The notes beneath the pieces are model-generated. The model ran no database searches, had not been told where the DNA came from, and saw only the letters and a program-made list of their open reading frames with translations. 64,000 nt of DNA from Fasciolopsis buskii. Its lineage: Eukaryota; Platyhelminthes; Trematoda; Plagiorchiida; Fasciolidae. The position numbers and the translations under genes were made by a program. Location: contig LUCM01005822.1 of NCBI GenBank assembly GCA_008360955.1, positions 295,053 through 359,052 on the forward strand, given 5' to 3'. Below, piece by piece: positions 1 through 12,450 of the stretch; position 1 is the first letter of the stretch; each line of letters opens with the position of its first letter.

Positions 1-2416
1 TCCGGAACAAATAGATGTTTCATTAGTAATTATTGTTCTCTCTCTGGTTAACAAATGTGTACGTATTTCAGAATGAACCCTGAAGCTAAAAACACTGAAA
101 AATCTGATTACTAAAACTGTAGGATTCCTTGTAAGCTTAAGAATCAGACGATTTATAGGTCCTCAGTGTCTCAATTTACTTAGTCTGTACGGAACTTGAG
201 GAGTACTAGAATTAGTCCAATATGCGCATACTATATGGTTGTCTGTCCATAGGTAAAAAGAGAATGAAATGGACCGAACTCGTTTGCTGTGCATCAGAGG
301 AATGAACCATGAGAGGGAGATCAACGATAGTCTTTTGAATACCGCCGTGACCGCAGCCAAAGGCAAGTACTGAGCTAACCGTTTCAACAAACTAGTATAA
401 GCAGCAGAGTAACCATGTACACAGCTCTTACAATATTGTAAAAGTTTTTTGCAGAACAGCCGGAGAGTAGAAAAAGTGGTGTGAATTGGACAAAAGTGTC
501 CCTCGGAATACCACAGTGAAAATTGTGAACCAAAGAATGAGCTGATAGCCCGCACGACTGCATAAACAAGAACTGACGGAAAGATCGATGCTTCTGAAGT
601 GCGGGTATAAAAAAATGAAGACATAAATGACGGTAACGATTGCGTCTACTTAAACTTCTCGACGTAATCAATATGGTTGTCTCGAACTGCGTGAGCTTTT
701 GTTACAAATGGTTTACGGTAAAACGTATTCCCCTAACTGACTTGCGAAGCAGCAAATGTATCCGATTTCAGTAGTTTTGTAAACTGTTGTTGATTCAAGT
801 GGACTACACGGACTCAAAGTTCCACAGGAGTTGAAAATTGCTATTTAATCGACCAAGACGCTTTTGGAGGGAAAACAATCAATCCAAATTCACTAATCTA
901 CGAAGGCAGTTTGCGTCAAACGTCAAGAAGACGATAAAGTGAATTAAAAGGTAGAACTTCGGTGCTCTTTCTTCCCACACTGTCAATTCGGAGCTCTAAC
1001 TTTCGGCAGGAAACGACTCGCCAAGTTATGGTACGATAGATGTTACCTGCTGAACGGTTCAGTCCATTTCTGTCACAAAAATCATTAAAAGCTGATGAAT
1101 AGGAAGTAGACGCAGCAACAAATTTTCATGTGTTCTACATCACAGTGCAAATCTGCAGACCCAAGTCAGAGTAAGATAGTCAGCAAAATTACTTCAGCTG
1201 TTTGGTTACTGCACCATCTGGTCGAGAATACATGTATTCTGACAAAGTCCGGCTAATGATTTTTCACTTCTCACGTGGGTCAATGTCCGCTGAAGCCAAA
1301 GCCTCTTAAAGAGAAAGTTTGTTTACAACCACCTGCACAAAGGAGTCACGTTTGATCGGAGAGGTCATGACGGAAATAATATCATTTTAACCGGCGATTT
1401 AATTGATAAATTGGGTTACTCAGCGCTAGGTTAGACAGTAGCGATTATCCAATGAGAAATATGACGAGATGTACCCGGAATCAATGTTGAGTTCCACACA
1501 TGCAATCGATATTTGAACTTGGCCAAGTCCAAGTAAAGGAATTCAAAAGCTCCTGAAAATTGCGGCTGGCGTTTGCGTTTGTTGAACTTTCAGCTCCTTC
1601 TGAATGTTATGGCGTCAATAAAGCAGCTTTGTTGGCAGGTGTAATTAGTCATTGGTTCGCTAACCTTTACCCGGGGCCTTTTTCAAGACGAATTTACAAC
1701 AAAATATCCGTGATCGTGTACAGACTAGCACAAATGTGGACGATTTTTTCGTCGTTATATTCGAGCGCTATTCTGTGTGCAATATTCACTCTCGTTTGCG
1801 AAGCGTGTAGAAGTAAAAAAGGACGAAACGATCTTCTCAGTGATTACTGTGAAATGTGAAATGCGCACATCAGTGATTGTTGCATTTATTCCTAACCTTG
1901 ACACTACGTACTCCCTATCCACCTCTCTCCCACTGTTACACCGACAAATTATCTACAGCAAACTAAACAATCTGTACGAAACCGAATTATTTTCAGTCGC
2001 GATCTAACTGTGAAGTGAGCAAGCAAAATACTTAATCGATTTTGTATCAGACTGCAGTTCCATCTTTTTTGGCAACCAAAGAATTTTCCGCAATCGGACA
2101 GTCTTTGTGATAATGACCATTATGTTTGAGACCTAGGTGAACACGAACATCATGCGTTCAGTTTAAATGGAAACCTGGAATTTATCAAAACCGGAATCGA
2201 ATCAGTTAATCAGCCAAGCAGCCAGTCATCTAGCCAAACGACTAGCCACACAACCAGTCAGCTAGTCAGCTGACACTTAGCAAAAGCCGTAACTAGATTG
2301 GGACTCCACAATTATCCTTGTGATCAAGTGATTCAAGGAGTTTTTGGCACAGGAACACATGCATGCACGACAGGTAAGTCTGCACTGTAGTGCCTAATTG
2401 CGGATGAGTTCGACTT
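1..2416. other. No supported gene; AT-rich intron/intergenic
   Basis: Open frames here (for example 163-624 minus and 1560-1859 plus) lack recognisable domains and splice context. A degenerate CAGT/AGCC-type simple repeat occupies about 2210-2275. Confidence 0.5.
2210..2275. repeat. Degenerate CAGCC/CAGT simple repeat
   Basis: Successive short units of the form CAGCCA, CAGTCA, CTAGCCA and CAGTCAGCTAGTCAG make up this stretch. It is an imperfect microsatellite. Confidence 0.6.
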
Positions 2417-2651
2417 TCAAGTCGATCTTTCGTTTCGCGCAAATTCCCACGTGTGTTGCGCATCCAAACTGAATTGACCGACTACGGCAATATTCCTTGT
2501 TGCTAACAGAGTAAAACGTCTCATCGCATTCAGACGTGCCAACAGCTGCGGTATTTCACTGTTAGGACATTCGTCACCAGCTAAAATTTGTCGGGAAATT
2601 CTTATGAAATAGAAACCGGAAATGCACCATTTTCCACCTGAGACAGCCACT
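2417..2651 (-). CDS. Possible terminal exon, unknown protein
   Basis: An acceptor (GGCTTGGTTACAG) opens a frame of 77 codons after one base, ending in TGA. The text includes RISRQILAGDECPNSEIPQL and reads like structured protein rather than random sequence. No domain recognised. It may be the 3' exon of the minus-strand gene whose Ig-like exons lie at 7.8-9.2 kb, or of a separate gene. No clear AATAAA was seen in the 120 bases after the stop. Confidence 0.25.
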
Positions 2652-3989
2652 CTGTAACCAAGCCCATTAGGGTAACCAAAACAGAAATGCAGAAAAACTC
2701 TTGAATTCTCTCTAAACTTTGGGGGGAAATTTCACTCTTCAATGGGGAAAGCAGATATGTACGGTTTATATCTCGCTTATGAATAGAATATACTATGGAG
2801 TGATTTTCTCATAAGCTATCAGTTGCTTTCGAAGACATTCTTAAAAACCCACGACTTTATGCTGCCACTTTTTTTTAACTTCGTGCTTACATGGACGGTT
2901 GTTTTGTTGTGAACGTAGCTCATAGCTACATGAGTCTAAAACGCTAAGCAAGAGAAGAATTGATGACAGAAAAAGATTTGGAATGGAGCAGACTAAATGG
3001 ACTACAGGAGAGGAGTTCATGTTGCCAAAATTATTCTATTTATTATGTTATCGGAGACACCCACTGAGCAAAGGAACCTCAAAGGAATTATGACAAATAA
3101 TCAGGATGTCGCGTATAATTTGGCTCCACCTCAAACATTCAAAAAGTACATCGGTCGTTTCATACTCTTAATAACCTGACCATATAAAGTTGAACGATAA
3201 GTTCGTTTGACACAGCCGACTTCCAGAGCTTAGCTCGTAAGGTTTTCAGTTCTAGTCTGAATGCCTTGATTGTTCGTTTTGTTTAGTGTCTACTCTGTCG
3301 TTCAACTAGGCCTTCTTTTAGGTTTTGACAGTATCGCTATTTTGGAATGGATCAGGATGATCAATTGCGGAAATTATCACTACTGCCGAGCAAAAATCCC
3401 AAATATAAAATCCCTGACTCCCAGTTTTTGTGTAAACGGAACTTCGATTGATAATTTAAGACGGTCCGTGGAAAAACTGGTTTTGCTGCGAATAGGAAGA
3501 ATAGCAACCAATGCGCTCCGCGATCTCAAGACACTTTTCGGGCGTACGGTCCGTGGAATTTTGTAAAACCTTTTACCGATTGACAATTTTACCTACTTCA
3601 TGACTCTCCAGTTCACGTTCCCCACTGCGCGCGCGTTCTCGGCTAACCGTGCAGATGACTCACGTGGCATAGCTTTCAACGTAGGGAGTTTGAAACAATT
3701 TGAACTTTAACCACGTCCTACCAGAATCGATTTAGTCAAGTGACAGCGGCCATGACGTTGGTGAATGTACCCACGTCCACCGGCTTTCCCAGAATGAAAC
3801 GCTTTAGATTACACAATTCAGCAATTTGTGGAGAATAATCCAAGACTTACGCCGGTAAAAATTCAAATATAAACAGTGCTTAGAGCCCCCTGGTTATAGG
3901 ACTCCTTATCTCGGGTTAAAACTCGATCCAATTAGCTGGCTCATCCACTAACTTTCTGACGGAACTTTGCTACTGAACATGTAACGTAC

Positions 3990-4043
3990 GTTCACTAGGT
4001 GACAGTTGTTTCCGGATAGGAAATTGTATGCAAATGTGTTCTA
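3990..4043 (-). CDS. Small exon candidate
   Basis: A very strong pyrimidine tract and acceptor (TTTTTTCGACTCCAG) precede a 54-base open stretch reading EHICIQFPIRKQLSPSE. It ends at a GTACGT donor; both sides are phase 1. Short enough to be chance. It lies downstream of the Ig-like exons on the same strand. Confidence 0.2.
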
Positions 4044-6717
4044 CTGGAGTCGAAAAAAGTGAGAAAAAAATGACATTTAGGCATAGAAATTTCCAATCGC
4101 TACCGCATGGTATAACCAAACGATTTAAGACTGCGTACCCCAGGAATGGTGTTTGCAAAACGTCAAAACAATGTTATTTAGTGTCCCTCGAGAGGTCTTA
4201 GTACTAGCACAGTTATAATACTGGCCGAGCATTCCAAGCCGAGCTCCCCTCATCTCGCTTGCAGGGAAAAATGCAAATCTTAGCTCTATGTATTGGCTAA
4301 TGCTAACTGGGAAGTTGCGAGAGTAATGCTGCGATCACAATGGGTTTGAGTAAATGTGAAATTGCATCAATTCATTTGTCTTGTGCCCGTGGAAGAGACT
4401 AATTTGGACCGTAAACCGGCGTTTCAGCTTGTTTTACAGCAAATATGAAAGCTGAATTCAGTATGATAATTTTTGTACAAACATCGCAAAAAATTCAACG
4501 TACACAGAAGAAATATAGCTTTAAATAGGATAAACATAGAAAAACCAGTATATTTGATTGAAGCCCACCAAACGTGAACATATCAATAAAATCAAGGACA
4601 TCATATTGATGAGGAAAAATTTAATTTAGCCAATATGAAGCATTACTACTGACCGAGCAAAAAAGGTCAAGGAGTTTGGCTCTCTGTTGCCCTAACCATC
4701 ATTCTGAAAATGATGTATATTGTCCCTTCATTAACAAAGGAAGTGAAACTGGCCTAACAAAATACTGAAAATGGTAATTCGAAGAAAAGCGAGAAATTTC
4801 CCAGCCAAGAAATCCTAAAAGGAACCCCCATGGACTTTTGAGATGTTTGGTCTGGCAACCGTCGGATGAATTCGCAATGTATGGATCCGGATGTATGATT
4901 GTATTTTCTCCATGGTGAAACAAAATTATAGCCGATTGCTGTGTTCTAGCAAGATAATTTTGATATTCACAGGATTAGCATAAAGTTTGAGATAAGTGGT
5001 GTGACAAACAACATTCAATTTCGCTCTTTCTTAACACTATCAAAAATCAAACGGGAGTTTTCACATTCAGATTTAATGGATTTGCAGAGCATTAGGGTTG
5101 CTTGCCGAACTTGTAACAACACTGTGACGAGTATGGGTAAGTATTCATTAAAATATGGTCTGGAAACTAGGAGATATCTGCCTTCCAACTGTGACAATCC
5201 GAAAGCACAAGGACTGCAGTTAACAGTCAAGGACCATTGAATCAGATTGCATAATGGCTCAGGAACTATTTCCACAGATAAAGGTCTTATTTTTAATCGT
5301 AGAATCCACTAAATGGTATTTACATGAAATTTCATATTCAATTTTACAAACGTCCTCCACTGTTTGGTAAAAAGTGTATTCATAGAAAAAGTGTTCGTGC
5401 TCGAATAAGGAATCGGAAACTACTGCGGAGAATGTATAGGAAGTGTAATTGTTTCACTGACGAAGAGATATTAAGTTTCGGCAGATAAGTCAGTTTAATT
5501 TCTTCCACTTTGACCCACCGTTTGTCTTCTTCACGTTCTCGCGGTTCTGTATGATGGCGCAGCTATTATACTCCGAACTTTCAATTCAGTTACCTGGAAT
5601 GATTCCTAGCACACGTTATTTGACAGTCGACATCCGTGCAAACAAGTAAAAAAGAACAATAGAAGTTTGCAGATATAACAAAAAACGTTGTCGGCGAATC
5701 GAAGAAATACTTTGGTTGATGATATGGTCCGAGTAGTCTCCGTGTTTAGGCTGGCATATACAATTCCGCTGCGCAGGTTTGCTCGCTGTGACAGTATCTA
5801 CTGTCGTTATTGACTTTGGATGATAAAATGGAAATGATAGACCTTACAACTATTTTATCGATTTAATAAACAGTTTTCAAACTGTAATGGATTGGTAGCA
5901 CGTTGAACAAAGAAACTGAATGACACTGAATTTGGTAGAATTTTCAAAACTCCGTAATCCTGTGCGCGTTAACAGAAAAATTCATGACCGCAATATTGCC
6001 ATTTCCCCGGGTTGCAAAATAAACCTCATAGTTTATCTCAGTTTCTGTAACTGTCAGTGTATTCTGCGACCAATTCCTATTTGTCTAGAGTGTAGATCAA
6101 AGGCGAAACAGAAGGAAACAGACTGGCCAAAGTTGAGATACCAGAACCACAAATTTCGTGAACGTAAGCTAAAAATCGTCCAATCTATTCGACTCATTTA
6201 CTCAAAAACAGCTATTTAGAAAGCATTGTTAGTCCTGTTGCTTTGATTATCACTAATTCGCAGTTGAAAAATTATCTGATAATTTTTGGTGCCTTGACGG
6301 CAAATTTCGTTAACAGTATACACAACTGCCTTTAGTATTACAAAAATGCTTGTCGCATCACGGAATTCTGCTTAGTGACACATGGAATTTTAAATGGACG
6401 CAAGGTGGAGTAGTCCGTCGAAATTTTGATTCTGAAAAGAAAGTGCTAATCCTGGAGTCAGTGATTACAACAACAAATATAATGAAAATGTGAGGAAACT
6501 TACTACGTCAGTTCACTATCTTATGACAGTAAATTCTTATATGTGATCGTTTTACTGGAAATATTCTGTCTGAACAAAAACAGACAACTAGTAAAATTCA
6601 AATGGGTTTCTTCTGTGCACAAGTATGACACCATATGATATACGATGGAACGGTTACTCAGTCTTGTTCTCGTATTATCCAGATAATCCTACTTACGAGA
6701 AAAATGGTGAATTAATT

Positions 6718-6774
6718 TATATAATATATATAATTTATATATATACATCTATATATATATATATATATATATAT
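6718..6774. repeat. (AT)n microsatellite
   Basis: Almost pure alternating TA for 57 bases, interrupted once by CATC. The tract lies inside a long open frame that is therefore an artefact. Confidence 0.9.
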
Positions 6775-7774
6775 AGGCAGTCCACTACCCAACTGAGCGG
6801 TACGCAGTTGTCATTCATAAGCAAGCGAAACCCCGTCACTTCGATCCACGAAGAGTTCCACCATTATTCATATATTTTCTTTGCCATATGTTTGCCTCAA
6901 ATGAAACAATCTGCTCTTATCCAATTACATGAGCACAAAATAAGCCACTTTCATTTACGATAGAAAGTATAACTGATTACTACAAGAAACTTCGAATTCA
7001 TCACACCTAATAGTTGATAGCAAATGTGCAATCTGTTCGTGTTATTAAATGCCTCACATGTCTCATATTGAAGTGATCTGGATCTAGTTAGCCAGACCTT
7101 AGTAGATGAACATCATTGACCGCTCAATATGTCTGATCTGCCGTGTTACCCCCCCCCCTCCCATTGAATAAATCCACTGTGCAGGAGTACGAATGTAATC
7201 AGCTAGGTTTACATTGATTTTAAACTGTCGGCCAGATTGAACACTATAAGTCCTTATTAGTACACTTATTCAATCCCTTCGTCAACTGTTCACTTTGGAA
7301 AAACAACGTTCAATTAGAAAAATAGCAAATTTTTCCACCCTTTTGAACCATAACGACTAAAACCTTGTGTCTCTGATTTTCTTCTGGCGGGACTTTCTGC
7401 ATGGGAGGTAATTACCATATTTTTTCCTAGACTTCGAGAACTGCAACAACTTAATTCAGCGCTGAAATTCAAACCAACATATTTTCAGGGCGCAATATTT
7501 TGCCCGTTACTTTATTCTCGTGCGTATGGGCGACAAATACATCCGAACTGTGATATTCGCTGTGTGTGGTTCAGGCACCAGTTGACACCATTTGTAGTGG
7601 AGAATCAGTAGAAGAAACCCTAATAATTAAACTAACGGACTGTAACCAATACAGTTTAGCAAAGCAGAATGCTACTGACTTAGTTTCAAAGTTTCATGGG
7701 GAATTTTCGAGGCAAAAATTACAATCGGTTCATTTTTCCTCCGCTTAAAACGATATGAATTTCTGCCTTCTACC

Positions 7775-7951
7775 TAAGTGTTCATCATGGTACCTCATAC
7801 GGATACGTTTAGCAGACTGCTCAAACATTGCCCAGAGATATTTTTGATAAATTATGCCCCGCGACAGAGCTACTTCGAAGGGGGAAACTTCACATTGACA
7901 GACAAATCTTTCATTTTCAACCTCCTTCAGTGAAAGATTGTTGAATTTCAA
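7775..7951 (-). CDS. Immunoglobulin-like receptor exon 4 (3' boundary uncertain)
   Basis: A phase-0 acceptor (CTATCAAATCAG) opens a frame beginning LKFNNLSLKEVENERFVCQC. This completes the Ig domain begun in the previous exon, supplying the L-x-L-x-x-V and the second Cys. The intron between them is 525 bases (7952-8476). The frame stays open to 7745, but the Ig-like text fades after FEVALSRG, so the donor may lie at GTAGAA near 7775 or earlier. What follows downstream, toward lower coordinates, is not resolved. Confidence 0.4.
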
Positions 7952-8476
7952 CTGATTTGATAGTTATGTGGTTTTGACAAAACCAGGCAAACAAATTTGG
8001 TTTTTATCACACAATAAAGCACCTCCGCTTAGGAAACTTGTAGCGTCGTCAACAATGCCGCTAAAGTGTTGCTTTAATCACTCAGGTTTTAGAAAAGGTT
8101 AGAATCAAGTTAAGAACATAAAATGAAAACACTGCGTGTCGTAACGGCAATCCTTGACGTTTTTTCAAAGTTAGCAGAATGATAGAGACATTCCATTTCG
8201 ATAATGTCGTCTACTCAGGCGGTAGTATTCAGATATGAGACGCTGTAAAACGATTCTGGATAGGGGAAAACTGACTGAATAAGCCATTCACGTTCCTGTC
8301 AATTTAGAATTCCCCGAATACTGTTTTGCAGAGGTAAGGGCGTTATTGCACTATATCTGCTAATTGTAAGAGAAAGATCCATATGATTAATTCATGCGAA
8401 AATGGGGCAGGTTTAATTAATCCACAAACGAGGCCCAGATTAATGCATGCACCACAAATATAGCCCAGTCAATTAC

Positions 8477-8736
8477 CCCGTGTATCTTGTTATGAGTAGC
8501 GATTGTTCCTCCATTCCATGAAACTGACACATCTGGTAGGGGATACCCTTGGGCTGCACAGTTGATGAAGTGGACAGGCTGATTCAATCGATAAAAAAAT
8601 ACAGGCCATGGACAAATAGGTTCGACTTCTGGTTGATCGCAAAACTCGAAAATTCCCGTGCCAGAGTGATGCAGCTTTTCGCGTAGCTGGTCCAGCGAGA
8701 TCACGGTTTGCATGCAACTCTTGTCCAAAAAGTAAC
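8477..8736 (-). CDS. Immunoglobulin-like receptor exon 3
   Basis: The acceptor ends TTAGCAG. The exon is two bases plus 86 codons and ends in phase 0 at GGG followed by GTAATT. Its second half reads as the start of an Ig domain: QPVHFINCAAQGYPLP and then a tryptophan in VSWNGG, i.e. Cys, the GYPLP turn and Trp at normal spacing. Reading through the donor gives 16 further codons that end the Ig pattern, which supports splicing here. Best single piece of evidence for the gene. Confidence 0.5.
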
Positions 8737-8801
8737 CTGCTAAGTTCGACCGAGATACTAATTAAATTTCCTCTGTCTAGCAACCAAACTAAACGACTTA
8801 C

Positions 8802-8932
8802 CGGCATCCCTGGATCGAAAAACCAAGGTGGAGACATTGTAAAACCCTTCTCGAGATCCGATAATACAAGAGACAGTTTCAGAGTCTCGACCATGCAGGA
8901 CCGATTCGAACGACACAACAAATCTTCCATCC
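8802..8932 (-). CDS. Immunoglobulin-like receptor exon 2
   Basis: The exon is 131 bases: one base, 43 codons and one base. The acceptor TTTCAAG is weaker than usual, while the donor, CCG followed by GTAAGT, is close to consensus. The text FVVSFESVLHGRDSETVSC suggests the F/G strands of an Ig-type domain. It ends DAG and joins in phase 1 to the next exon's YFLDKSC, giving the DxGxY...C pattern typical of Ig domains across the splice. The intron after it is 65 bases. Confidence 0.45.
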
Positions 8933-9025
8933 CTTGAAATGCAACGACGAACAGCAGACGGTACATTCAAAATGGTTGGTAATTCAATGAGTAAGGAATT
9001 AGTGGTGAAAAATTATCTTATTTAC

Positions 9026-9182
9026 ATTTCCTCGTGGTTTGAATCCATTATTGCTTCCGGAACAAATCGATGCCACATGCACGTTTCTCCTGGATGGGCA
9101 ACCTGACATGCCAATCCTTCATTCCTTTCCACTGAGGTAAGCTCATCAAGAATAATTGGATACCAACGAATAACACGTAGAG
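9026..9182 (-). CDS. Immunoglobulin-like receptor exon 1 of a four-exon chain
   Basis: The acceptor is a C-rich tract ending CATTGTCAG. The exon then reads two bases plus 51 codons plus two bases and ends at a GTAAAT donor. The text EGLACQVAHPGETCMW has the Cys-then-Cys/Trp look of an extracellular Ig-type fold. It starts in phase 1 and ends in phase 2, which matches the next exon after a 93-base intron. No signal peptide or upstream exon could be fixed; a frame at 9211-9435 directly upstream is open but has no matching donor. Function is inferred only as part of an adhesion or receptor ectodomain. Confidence 0.4.
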
Positions 9183-9767
9183 CTGACAATGACGGTGGGG
9201 GAGCAATGTATCAATTATTATTATGCGGTTGGACCACAGACGAGCGTATTACAAGCCATTTAAATGGAACATGTTGTACAAGTTTTCTAATCTGCTGGCC
9301 AAAACGAAACGATAGAATAACTCTGTTTCGTTCATAGCTCTGTAACCTAGGACGAATTTTGCCAAAACTGACGATGCAGAAAGGTGACATTGAGTTCATT
9401 ATTACTCTAGGGTGAATATGCAGAATAAGGTCCACGACTGGCTGGATATGAGAGTGCGGAATTTGAAGTATAAAGGTGGCTTAACCAATCATTAGTTGTG
9501 GTGAAATAAGCAAAAAAAGAAGTATCCATTCTTTTCCTGCTTGAATGGTTCCACATACGTACAAAACATTGACTCGTACATATTTAATTTATAAATTAGC
9601 CACCAAGCTAATAGATTAAGAAGGAAATAAATCGCTAATTCTTCGAAATATCTTTAATAATTCAGCTTGGTACTGAAAATTAGAGCTTATGAGCAATCTT
9701 TATCGAGGTGAACTTTGTTCTGCCCGAGAACTTAAGTGATTTATTAAAATCTATGATATCAAATTTC

Positions 9768-10005
9768 AACTAACTATTTCGTAGTGGACCAAAATAACCC
9801 AGTAATGATAAGTCTGAGCAAGACAAAAGTCATCAACCCTTTGCACGTCGTCCAAGTAAATTGCCGTGAGGTCACGCGCCACATACAATGCTTTGAGAAT
9901 TCCGAGTCTCTTCTTCTCAGGGCGCGTCCGAAACAGTAAGGTACTGGAGCCTTCGTAGAAGAAAAGCCAAATTTGAAATAAGACGGACTTAACAAGTCCC
10001 AAAAA
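9768..10005 (-). other. Coding-like tract between exon candidates
   Basis: Two minus-strand frames are both open for more than 70 codons. One contains RPEKKRLGILKALYVARDLT; the other is Cys/Trp-rich. A pyrimidine-rich tract ending CTACGAAG could be an acceptor, but no consensus donor is visible. It lies 0.6 kb upstream of the Ig-like exon chain. I cannot tell which frame, if either, is used. Confidence 0.2.
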
Positions 10006-11900
10006 GTTGTAATAACGTTTGTTAACTTAATTTTTCCCAGTACATGCCTAATACTTCCAGCTAAATAGGACCTTGGGGAAATTGTAAGCCCAAATAATCT
10101 CGCTTTAAAAAGTCATATCATGCCCACCACGTACTCCAGATCTGGGTGCAGCACCGAACCTACTAAAACTTCTGAATTCTTTTAGGCAAAATAAAGTAGG
10201 TAACTAAATATGTGGCCATGCCAGAATGATAATAGGGTAATATTAGTCGAAATTTGATTACAGCGTTCATGAGCAGTATGTCAAGAGACTGCTTATAGTC
10301 TCAAAGCAAAGTGCCTGTAGAAGACGTTCTCAAAATAATCTTCTTGAGCGGCCTGTTTGGAATTGAAAACGTGTTATTGGGAACAACCATTACTTTGTGT
10401 GATATTTCGGTTCCAGCTAGTATCTAATTATGTATGCCCTAATTAAACATAGTGATTTTTACAAGTCTTACCCTAGCGTTGCAAAAAATCTTCAATAGTG
10501 GACGGCAATAGCTAGGTGCGTAACATTTTAGGCCTAAAAATGTTAACCTCTAAACACTCAAACTGGAAACTCAGTGGTTCCTCCAGTAACATATGGTGAG
10601 CCGCCCGAATGAAGTTATGGAAATCCATCTCAATTTTGACCGTTTTTGTTTGATAACTATGTTCCATCCCAGTAGCATCGTCTGTTCTCATGAAAAGATG
10701 TTTTGCCTTCGATTTTCTGCATCAGATTGTCCCATAATAAAAATCAACAACTCCAGTTCTGGCAGAGAAAGCATTCTATGTTGCAATGTTAAAGGCGAAT
10801 TATATTAGTCATTTCATAGCGTCACCAACAAGTTCCTGTCTTCTTCTAAGAAGAAGGACAAGGCTTTCAGATGAAGAGGTCATCATTCCAATAGTTTGTC
10901 GCTGCTTGTTGGTAGCCGCATAAGCTTACAATATGTTTGCCTAACCGTGAAGCTGACAGCTATTTCATTTGTACTGCTTAACTACAAGTTCATGCTAGCA
11001 TTTATAGACTTTCGCAAACTTGCTTGATATCAGGCAACCCAACAAAGACAATATATAGAGCGCAAACATGATACAGCTAACAAAATTATATTAGCGTAGG
11101 GAATCAGAGCAGAACTGCATGAAACCTAGAGCGACCGTGGTTTGAGGATAAAGGAATTGTCAACAATAAACGTGACTGGCTTTAAATAAAATGAACTCAG
11201 GCTTGATGAATAAGCGGCCGCATAAAAAAGTGGAAGTATCAACCGCTTAAAACAATACGCCACAGGTTTGTTGATGGGACTTTGACGTGGTGATTAGAAC
11301 CGGCCATCCATACAAGGCCATTGGCCCCTCGAGGAGGATGAGCCGGTTCGTGGTCAACTATGACGGTGACCATTCACGCTTGGCGATAGTCAGCAACTTC
11401 CTCACAGTTGTTATTACAGTGCAATTTCCGTTGGGGAGCGCCGTAAACCACACGAAGGCCAAGATGATTTATGCCTTCGAAAACAGTGTCCACTCAAATT
11501 TTAGTTGTCCACCACGTCGAAGTAAAACTTTGAATGGACATGGCGCCAGGACACTGCTGATCCATCTTCCCTAGGTTTGAGAATGAAGTATCCAAGCCAG
11601 TGTAGTCGGCACGCTGCATTCAGACTGGAAGACCAACGATCTCACAACAATCTCTAATAATTTCTTTGGAGATACTGCTACACCAGCATACTATTAAAAT
11701 AGGCATGAGGCATTGGTGATCAAAACTGCTAGTCATCTGACGTCTTCCGCTCTTAGTGACCGAGTATCACAATCAAGCAGTAAGAATGATCAAAACGCCG
11801 CTTTAAAAAACTTGGGTTTGGTTTTCAGACCAATTACCTTCGATCTCTAGGAAGTGCTGTGCAGTTGCAGAAAAGCCATTCACATGGCATCAAAGCGCCG
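10003..11900. other. No supported gene
   Basis: Short frames only. The part at about 11280-11580 is less AT-rich than its surroundings and may belong to the degraded retroelement that follows, but nothing identifiable could be read. Confidence 0.35.
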
Positions 11901-11929
11901 CTTGAAATCATCTGCAGACTGCTGGGTCG

Positions 11930-12450
11930 TTATTATAGTGGAGTCTAGATATTTAAAGTCAGGCGGTTTTTATTTTCTAGTCATTTAACTGTTTGGTTCG
12001 ATTTTCATGATTGTTTAGTATAAGGACCACTTTGGTTTTGACCATATTGATCTTGAAGCCAACCTCTGATGGGTATTGGTTAACCCGCTCAAGGGCTGTT
12101 TGAAAATTTGTCAGGCACTGCGTAGTCCACAAATTTGATGTCTTCAGTGTGACTGTCTGCTGAAACTTGAACAGCCTCCAACCACTTCATGTTGCATAAC
12201 CCAGATGGAACCCCGTCTGCAAGCCTTACCTTCCACGATCTCTTGGGACCAAATAAAGTGAACGCGGAGTGGTAATCAAAAACGCATGCGGCAGTGGGGT
12301 GTTAGAATTTGCGTCGGTGTTGCAGGATCCCATGAAGAGAAAATATTTGGTCGATCCATCCACTGCCTTGGTAGGAGCTTTCTTGGATAGGAGAAATAGA
12401 TGCAGGTCTTGAAGCAGCGAAGAGATTCGGCGAAAGCAGAGATAATACTT
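11930..12450 (-). mobile_element. Decayed RTE-like non-LTR retrotransposon, RT palm fragment
   Basis: On the minus strand KFVDYA (12119-12136) corresponds to the F-x-DYADD active-site region of RTE-type reverse transcriptases. After a frameshift it is followed by GFKINMVKTKVV (about 12025-12060), the typical G-L-K-I-N-x-x-K-T-K block. The catalytic DD is lost (the text reads DYAVPD), and stops interrupt the frame. This is a dead relic. Element limits are not defined; the text at 12.5-13.5 kb may include its upstream part. Confidence 0.5.

Noticed and set aside
163..671. 153- and 95-codon open frames on the minus strand
   Set aside because: They overlap each other in different frames, have no domain text and no convincing splice sites.
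6625..6963. 112-codon plus-strand ORF
   Set aside because: It runs through the (AT)n microsatellite and is an artefact of it.
7146..7160. Poly-C run as a functional site
   Set aside because: A short homopolymer with no associated structure; likewise the run at 24477-24486.
8490..8966. 158-codon minus-strand ORF overlapping the Ig-like exons
   Set aside because: It is the shadow frame running across the exon 2 donor, the intron and exon 3; the phase-consistent spliced reading explains the region better.
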